Shown one piece after another: positions 58,301-64,000 of a stretch of 64,000 nucleotides of DNA. This DNA comes from Phycomyces blakesleeanus NRRL 1555(-). Lineage: Eukaryota; Mucoromycota; Mucoromycetes; Mucorales; Phycomycetaceae. The number at the start of each line of letters is the position of its first letter. Within the stretch, counting starts at the first letter, position 1. The stretch is taken from contig NW_017265140.1 of NCBI RefSeq assembly GCF_001638985.1, positions 1,426,001 to 1,490,000 on the forward strand, in the 5' to 3' direction. The notes below the pieces were generated by a model. The model was not told the DNA's origin. It worked only from the letters and a program-made list of their open reading frames with translations, and did no database searches. The position numbers were made by a program, and so were the translations under genes.

Positions 58301-61300
58301 CTCTTCAGAACAGTGTCAAGGAATTGTTCGCACTCGTGCGATTCCTGATGCCCGATTTCGAACTCAAAGAACTTGACATCGATCTTGATCAACAGGACGA
58401 TCACCAGACCGACAAAATCAAGACTCTGCAGAACAGCATTCGGTCCATGATGCTCAGACGTCTCAAGAAGGATGTCGAGAAGTCTTTGCCCAACAAGTCC
58501 GAACGTATCCTCAGAGTTGAGATGAGTGAGATGCAAAAGAACTTTTACAAAAACATCCTGGCCAAAAACTTTGCTGTGCTGAATGCAGGCTCTGAAAAGA
58601 GCAAAAAGCAGTGGCTCAACATTGCGATTGAACTTAAAAAGGCCAGCAATCACCCCTATTTATTCCCACAGGCCGAAACGATTTCGTACAGCCGCCGTGA
58701 ACAGCTAAAAGGCCTGGTCGAGAACAGCGGCAAGATGGTGCTGCTGGACAAGCTCCTGACTCGGCTCAAGACAGACGGCCACCGGGTGCTCATCTTTTCC
58801 CAGCTGGTCATGATGTTGGACATCTTGTCGGACTACATGGCCATGCGTGGACACCCTTTCCAGCGCCTGGATGGCTCGATGAAGACCGAGGAACGCAACA
58901 AGGCGATCGAACACTACAATGCCCCTGACAGTCCAGATTTTGTGTTTTTGTTGTCAACACGTGCAGGTGGTATGGGCATTAACCTCTGCACCGCTGACAC
59001 TGTAATCATTTTTGACTCGGACTGGAACCCCCAGAATGATCTGCAAGCCATGTCCCGCGCTCACCGCATTGGTCAGACCCGGTCTGTCAATGTCTACAGA
59101 CTGGTAACCAAAGGCACGATGGAGGAAGACATTATTGAACGTGCAAAACGTAAGATGGTATTGGAATATTGCATTATCAACCAGATGGACACCTCGGGAC
59201 TGTCTTTGCTGCCCGAGAACTCGCTCGTAACCGCATCCGGAAAACCACGCGAATTGCCGTTCAGCAAAGAAGAAATGTCAGCAGTTCTCAAATTCGGTGC
59301 CCAAAATATGTTCCAGAACACCGAAAACACCGAAAAGTTGACCGACATGGATCTTGACGACATTTTGGCCCGTGCAGAACACACCGAGACCCTGGATCGT
59401 GGCGAGTCGGTCGGTAACGAAGAGTTCCTGGCTCAGTTCAAGGTGACCGATTACGGAGGCACTGCAAGCGACCTGCGATGGGACGAGATCATTCCGGATG
59501 AAGTCAGGGTTGAGGAAGAAGCCGAGTTGTTATTGAAACAGCAACAGCAGCACCAGGCTGATCTTTTTGAGCGGGCGGCCAAGAAGAACCGAAGACCGTA
59601 TCTGGAACCTCTGGAGGAATCTTCATCGGATGAGCAAGCCATTCAAACCAATGGAAAGCCAGTAGGTCGGCGGAAACGAGCAGGTCAATCATCATCGTTA
59701 TTGGCAGCAGGAGGAGCAAATGGGGCTGGTGGTACGAATGCAAACGGCACCAGTGCGGGGTCCAAAGCATTGGCTCGTGAACGCAAAGCCAAGGGCAGCC
59801 CAAATAGCCTAAGTGAAAAAGACCTCCGGGTGTTGATTCGGGCTGTTCTGCGGTACGGCGATGTAGAAAAGCGATATGACGAGGCCGTTCAAGACAATGA
59901 GCTGCGACACAAGAGCAAAAAGGTTGTACTGGAGCATTTGCAAGACCTGCTGTCGAGCTGCCGGACCCGAGTCCGGGACCAATTGGCAACCTCGTCGACT
60001 TTGCAATATCATGGAGGTGCAGACAGCGACAGTCTTCTGCGGGAGCTGCGACACACCAAGCAAAAGGCGATCCTGTTTACATGGAAGGACATCCACAGTG
60101 TGAATGCCGGACAGATCTTGCAGCGACACCACGACATGACGGTTCTTGCGCGCCGGCTGGATGCCATGGCTGACAAACTCAAGTTCCGCATGGCGCTTGG
60201 AGCAAAGCGTGTGCAAGGGTGGTCCTGCGTGTGGGGTCAGAAGGAGGATGCGATGCTGCTGGTTGGAGTCCATATGTGTGGGTTTGGACGATGGTGCCAG
60301 ATCCAGGCCGAGCCTTCGTTGCAGCTGACGACCAAGTTCTTTTTGAATAACTCTCAGGACGATGATGACAATGCTGGTGGTGATGATGCCGAAAAGAGCA
60401 AAGATCACGACAAACGGACGCCAAAATCAATCCACCTGGCCCGTCGAGCAGAGCAGTTGATGAAGATCCTTGCGGAGGATGATCGCGGAGAGTCTACGGC
60501 TGCTGCATCATCAACCTCAGGGTCGATGTCGGTGGGAGGTAGTGGACTGCGATCTTCAGAACGCTCGGACCGGAGAGTAGGAAACAGCAGTAGCAGTAGT
60601 AGCCATAACAACAATAATACTATAAGTAGTAGTAGCAGTAGTGGAGGTGGAAGTACACGGCGGAAAGAACGGGGCCGAGAACGAGAAAGAGATCGTGAAC
60701 GGGATCGAGATCGAGATCGAGATCGGGACCGGGGCCGGGACCGGGACAGAGAACGGGGCCGGGATCGTGAACGAGGACAGCCACCGACCAGCCGACGAAG
60801 GGTTGAATCCAATTCAAGGGACTCTCAACAGTCTGAAAATGACGCTGATCGTAAATACCGGTCATCAAAGTCATCTCGAACCGACAGTGATCATCGCCAC
60901 ACAACCTCTATTACTACAGAAAGTAAAACAACTACAACAACTACAACAAATACAACAAATACAACAACAATATCTGCTTATGCTTCCTCAAATTCCGTAC
61001 CTACTACTAATACTGCTCCATCATCCTCATCAACATCAACCACCGCCCACTCACATCCACCACCAGCGTCATCCTCACGCTCCTCAGTAGAGCGCACACC
61101 AAGACCCAGTAGGGTGATTGAAGGATTTGTAGATTATGACGATGAAGAGGCGCACCGAACCATGCGTCCTATGCGCGAGACACTGTACAGACTGCGGGAC
61201 GAGAGTCCTCGACTGTCTGGGCCAGAGAAGGCTGTGATGATTCGAGAATGTATCCAGCGGGTGGGCCAGTATGTAGACAAGCAATTGGCCCACTTGAGAG

Positions 61301-61605
61301 GCGACGAGAACACACACCTGCGCACGCGATGCCACCGAGACCTGTGGTTGTATACGACCAAGTTCTGGCCCAATGCCAGCATCACACACACGACCCTGAT
61401 TGAGGTGTATGGCCGGATTGTGGCAGCGCAGGCAGAAATGGATGCTCGGCCTTCAGGACATTCACAGGACAGTAGTGTGAGGAACAGGAGCAGGTCAGAG
61501 TCTAGGGACGATCGAAGACGAGATGAGAGGAGGCGAGATGATAGACGACGGGAAGATAGAGATCGAGATCACCGAGATCATCATCACCGCAGGCATCGTC
61601 GTTAA
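55347..61605 (+). CDS. CHD1: CHD1-type chromatin-remodelling ATPase
   Basis: Five exons, join(55347..56099, 56143..56281, 56429..56590, 56793..56990, 57293..61605), give 1854 aa; the first intron is only 43 nt. CHD1 slides and spaces nucleosomes on transcribed genes in the nucleus. Domains in order: a disordered, extremely acidic N-terminus (about 60-230); Lys8 run; [15 protein letters not shown]; tandem chromodomains (about 420-560, [18 protein letters not shown] and [17 protein letters not shown]); SNF2 ATPase with DEMGLGKT near 614, DEAHRLKN near 721, and RAGGMGINL, then SRAHRIGQ in the C-lobe; SANT/SLIDE-like region about 1260-1440 ([28 protein letters not shown]); then Ser/Thr-rich and Arg-Asp/Arg-Glu repeats; and the CHCT domain about 1720-1800 ([30 protein letters not shown]). 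An Arg/Asp/His-rich tail ends it. All ATPase motifs are intact. Confidence 0.95.
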
Positions 61606-62101
61606 CACTAATAAGAAAGGGCATAAAGAAAGAGAAGAAGAAGAAGAAGAAAATTCTTATAAAAAAAAAGAAAAGAAAAGAAAATACATCCAATTCATAC
61701 ACTCCAACAAGAAGAAGAAGAAAAGTTATTATTATTATTGTTGTTGTTATTCAAGCAAACACACTACAATTCACAAAGCACACATTTTATATTTTATATA
61801 TTTTCCTTATCTTATTTTTTTTATTTTATTTTTATTCTTGCTCTCTCACATCCACACAAGCACGCACAAAATGTGTCTGTATATCTATACACAATTTCCA
61901 AACAAACAAACAAAAAAATATGAGAATACAAGATGTACACATATTATACTACATATTGACTTTATTGACTTGATTGTATTGTGACCCTTTTTTTCTTCTT
62001 CTTCTTCTTCTTCTTCTTTTCTTTATTACACTTCTTTACTACAAAAGAGAAAGAATAGAAAATGTACCTCTTTATTTTCTTGTTTCAAAAATAATAATAA
62101 C

Positions 62102-62132
<31 letters not shown>

Positions 62133-62271
62133 TTAAATAATTTTTAATTGTATTTTTATTGTTACAACTCCAAAAGTCACATAGGATTTTTTTTTATATA
62201 TATATACCTTTCTTTTTTTTTCTTCTTCTTTTGTACACATCATTTATTTATATCAGTTGTCTTGTTTATAA
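61606..62271. other. Interval between CHD1 and the CCDC174-family gene
   Basis: About 670 bp with GAA tracts (61636-61652, 61709-61722), TTC/CTT tracts (61993-62020), an AAT array (62089-62125) and T runs. A frame over 61523-61984 is a repeat-derived overlap of the CHD1 3' end. No gene. Confidence 0.6.
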
Positions 62272-62390
62272 ATGCCACCAAAACCAGCTATTGAAATCAG
62301 TGCTTCAACTGTAATTACTTCTCACGATTGACTGTTAATGCTGTTATATACAAAATTATCAACATAATGATTAGCATCATAACAAATGAG

Positions 62391-62421
<31 letters not shown>

Positions 62422-63542
62422 TTCTTTTGGTAGGTATTTGATCTCAAGGCTCAACTTGCGCAACACACTGAACAATTTGAACGAGGAAGATCAGGTGGTA
62501 AACAAGTATCTGCAGCAACAAGAAGAAGTGATAAGGTGAGAATGGGAGTAGAAGCTTTGAAGTAATTGTATTAATCAATCCTCATTTTGTTTTTTAACTA
62601 TATTTAAATATATATATATATGTATGTATATGTATAGAAACCAACTGTTTGGGCTAGACAAAATAAAGGTGTTTCAAGTAGATCAGAACGAGATGCACCT
62701 GTACTAGAGGCAGTCGAGTCTGATGTTTTGATGAAGAGTCGAGAAGCTTTGGAACGTAAAGCAAGACTGTACGATCAAATGAGTCGGCAAGTGAATCCGA
62801 ATGATGAGGATGAAGATATATTGATTGACTTTGATCGCAAGTACTGGCAACAAGTATATAAAATATAAAATATATTTACGCATAAAAAAAGTTAAAAGAA
62901 AAATAAAATTGTACTGAGTATTGAATGTATGTACATGTTTTTCTTGTGTAGCGCGAGATGAATACTACTAGACAACCGAAACGAAAAGACAGAAAGGACG
63001 ATGAAGAAGACGATCCTTGGGTTGAGCATGAGGATGAGTTTGGTCGTACACGGGTAATCCGAAGAAGTCAAATACCGTCACGATCGCCTTCTCCTATACG
63101 ATCACGATCACGATCACGATCACGATCACGATCACGGTCTCGTTCACGTTCACGTTCTCCTGGAAACTTTATTCCAAGAGATCCAAACCAACTTGCTGAT
63201 CGATCCAATATACTACATTATGAAGCTGACCGAGAGATCCGAACCAAGGGAGTGGGCTTTTACACGTTTTCAAAGGACGAAGAGGGACGTGAGGAGCAGT
63301 TGGAGCGGCTGAATGCGCTGCGAAGGGAGACCGAAGAGGCCCGGAGGAATGCACAGAGTGTGGCGTCCAAGCGAAAGGCGATAATGGCGCGTAATGCACA
63401 AAAGATTCATGCAAGACGAGCAGCCATACAAGGGAAATCGACACCGACTGACAAGGATGATGACAAAGATAATAATAATATTAGGGTTAATGAGGATAGT
63501 GTGACTGAATTTTTGCGGTCCGTGCGAAGGAAGATTGAATGA
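62272..63542 (+). CDS. CCDC174: CCDC174-family protein (DUF4078)
   Basis: Four exons, join(62272..62310, 62434..62535, 62638..62853, 62952..63542), give 315 aa; all three introns are phase 0. The N-terminus MPPKPAIEISASTVFDLKAQ aligns with the family's start, KPTVWARQNKGVSSR follows, then the diagnostic DPWVEHEDEFGRTR near 140 (DUF4078) and GVGFYTFSKDEEGREEQL near 219, with a basic coiled-coil region and a short acidic tail. An Arg-Ser tract at about 165-190 comes from near-perfect CGATCA hexamers. In animals CCDC174 is nuclear, associates with exon-junction/splicing factors and is needed for neural development; its fungal role is not established. RS dipeptides are consistent with an RNA-processing role (inference). 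Confidence 0.88.
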
Positions 63543-64000
63543 TGTACAAATATACTTTATGTATTAAATTTTTATTTTAATATTCCTGTCAAGTACATTA
63601 CATTACCAAATACATTGTCAATTATGATTTACAATTTTTTTTTTCTCTCTCTCTCTCTTTATTTTATATAATCAAGGTAAACATTTTTATTTTTATTTTT
63701 ATTTTGTATATATATATTTATTTATTATAGACAAGGACAAGGATAAAGTGAGAGAAAGAATAAGAATATTAGTAATATATAAAAAAAAAAGGGGGGGGGG
63801 ATTGTATTTTTTGTGGTTTAAAAATATCTACCAGAAATACTTGTGCATATATAAAATAGAATAGAATAGAATAGAATAGACAATTGGACAAGTTGGATAG
63901 ATATATAGAATAAATAAAAGCGAAATAACAGAGTAAGAGAAAATAAAGTACATTGAAATAAAGTAAAGTAAAAGAAGTGTATGTAAAGAAGAAGGAGAAG
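63543..64000. other. AT-rich right flank
   Basis: No gene. It contains a CT array (63643-63658), TTTTTA units (63685-63705), a 10-A/10-G run at 63781-63800, ATAGA units (63855-63880) and AAGTA units at the end. Confidence 0.6.

Noticed and set aside
1..64000. tRNA, 5S rRNA, snRNA, CRISPR or operon features
   Set aside because: I looked by eye for T-loop GTTCGA contexts with matching stems, and for regularly spaced repeats, and found none convincing. A covariance-model scan would be needed to exclude small RNA genes.

Overview
The window reads as nuclear DNA of a filamentous fungus, most likely a Mucoromycota/Mucorales-type organism. It is very AT-rich and full of simple repeats. Genes carry many short introns (mostly about 45-130 nt) with GTAAGT/GTATGT donors and TAG/CAG acceptors. 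The recognisable genes are fungal (HAL4-type kinase, mitochondrial ketol-acid reductoisomerase, GWT1, PHO80-type cyclin, septin, CHD1), and there is a carotenoid-cleaving oxygenase of the kind expanded in Mucorales. The species cannot be fixed from the sequence alone. All gene models were assembled by eye. Every multi-exon model given keeps one open frame with matching splice phases.

Layout, left to right. 1-9.5 kb: HAL4-like Ser/Thr kinase (-), ribosomal protein L9 (-), then 4.8 kb without a recognisable gene. 9.5-18.7 kb: ketol-acid reductoisomerase ILV5 (+), carotenoid oxygenase (-), GINS subunit SLD5 (-). 20.3-25.7 kb: a 22-exon diaphanous-type formin (+). 26.5-35.8 kb: two related F-box/LRR-like genes pointing away from each other, with a complete 3.37-kb DNA transposon between them. 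The transposon has TA target duplication, 31-bp terminal inverted repeats, a 3-exon DDE transposase and a triplicated 275-bp subterminal unit. 37.2-46.9 kb: a septin (-), a PHO80-type cyclin (-), a doubtful small two-exon gene (-), and a GPT2/SCT1-type glycerol-3-phosphate acyltransferase (-). 47.8-53.8 kb: an LRR protein (-), ribosomal protein S25 (-), GWT1 (+). 55.3-63.5 kb: CHD1 chromatin remodeller (+) and a CCDC174-family protein (+).

Most genes are housekeeping genes with no operon-like logic. Divergent pairs that may share upstream regions are RPS25/GWT1 (503 bp), SLD5/formin (1.7 kb) and RPL9/ILV5 (4.8 kb). Formin, septin and cyclin bear on polarity and cell cycle, SLD5 on replication, CHD1 on chromatin, GWT1 and the acyltransferase on ER lipid/GPI metabolism, and ILV5 on mitochondrial branched-chain amino acid synthesis. 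The accessory part is 26-36 kb (transposon plus F-box paralogues). The most unusual structures are the transposon's triplicated right end, the run of eight consecutive frame-neutral formin exons around FH1, and the one- and two-codon first exons of the two ribosomal protein genes.
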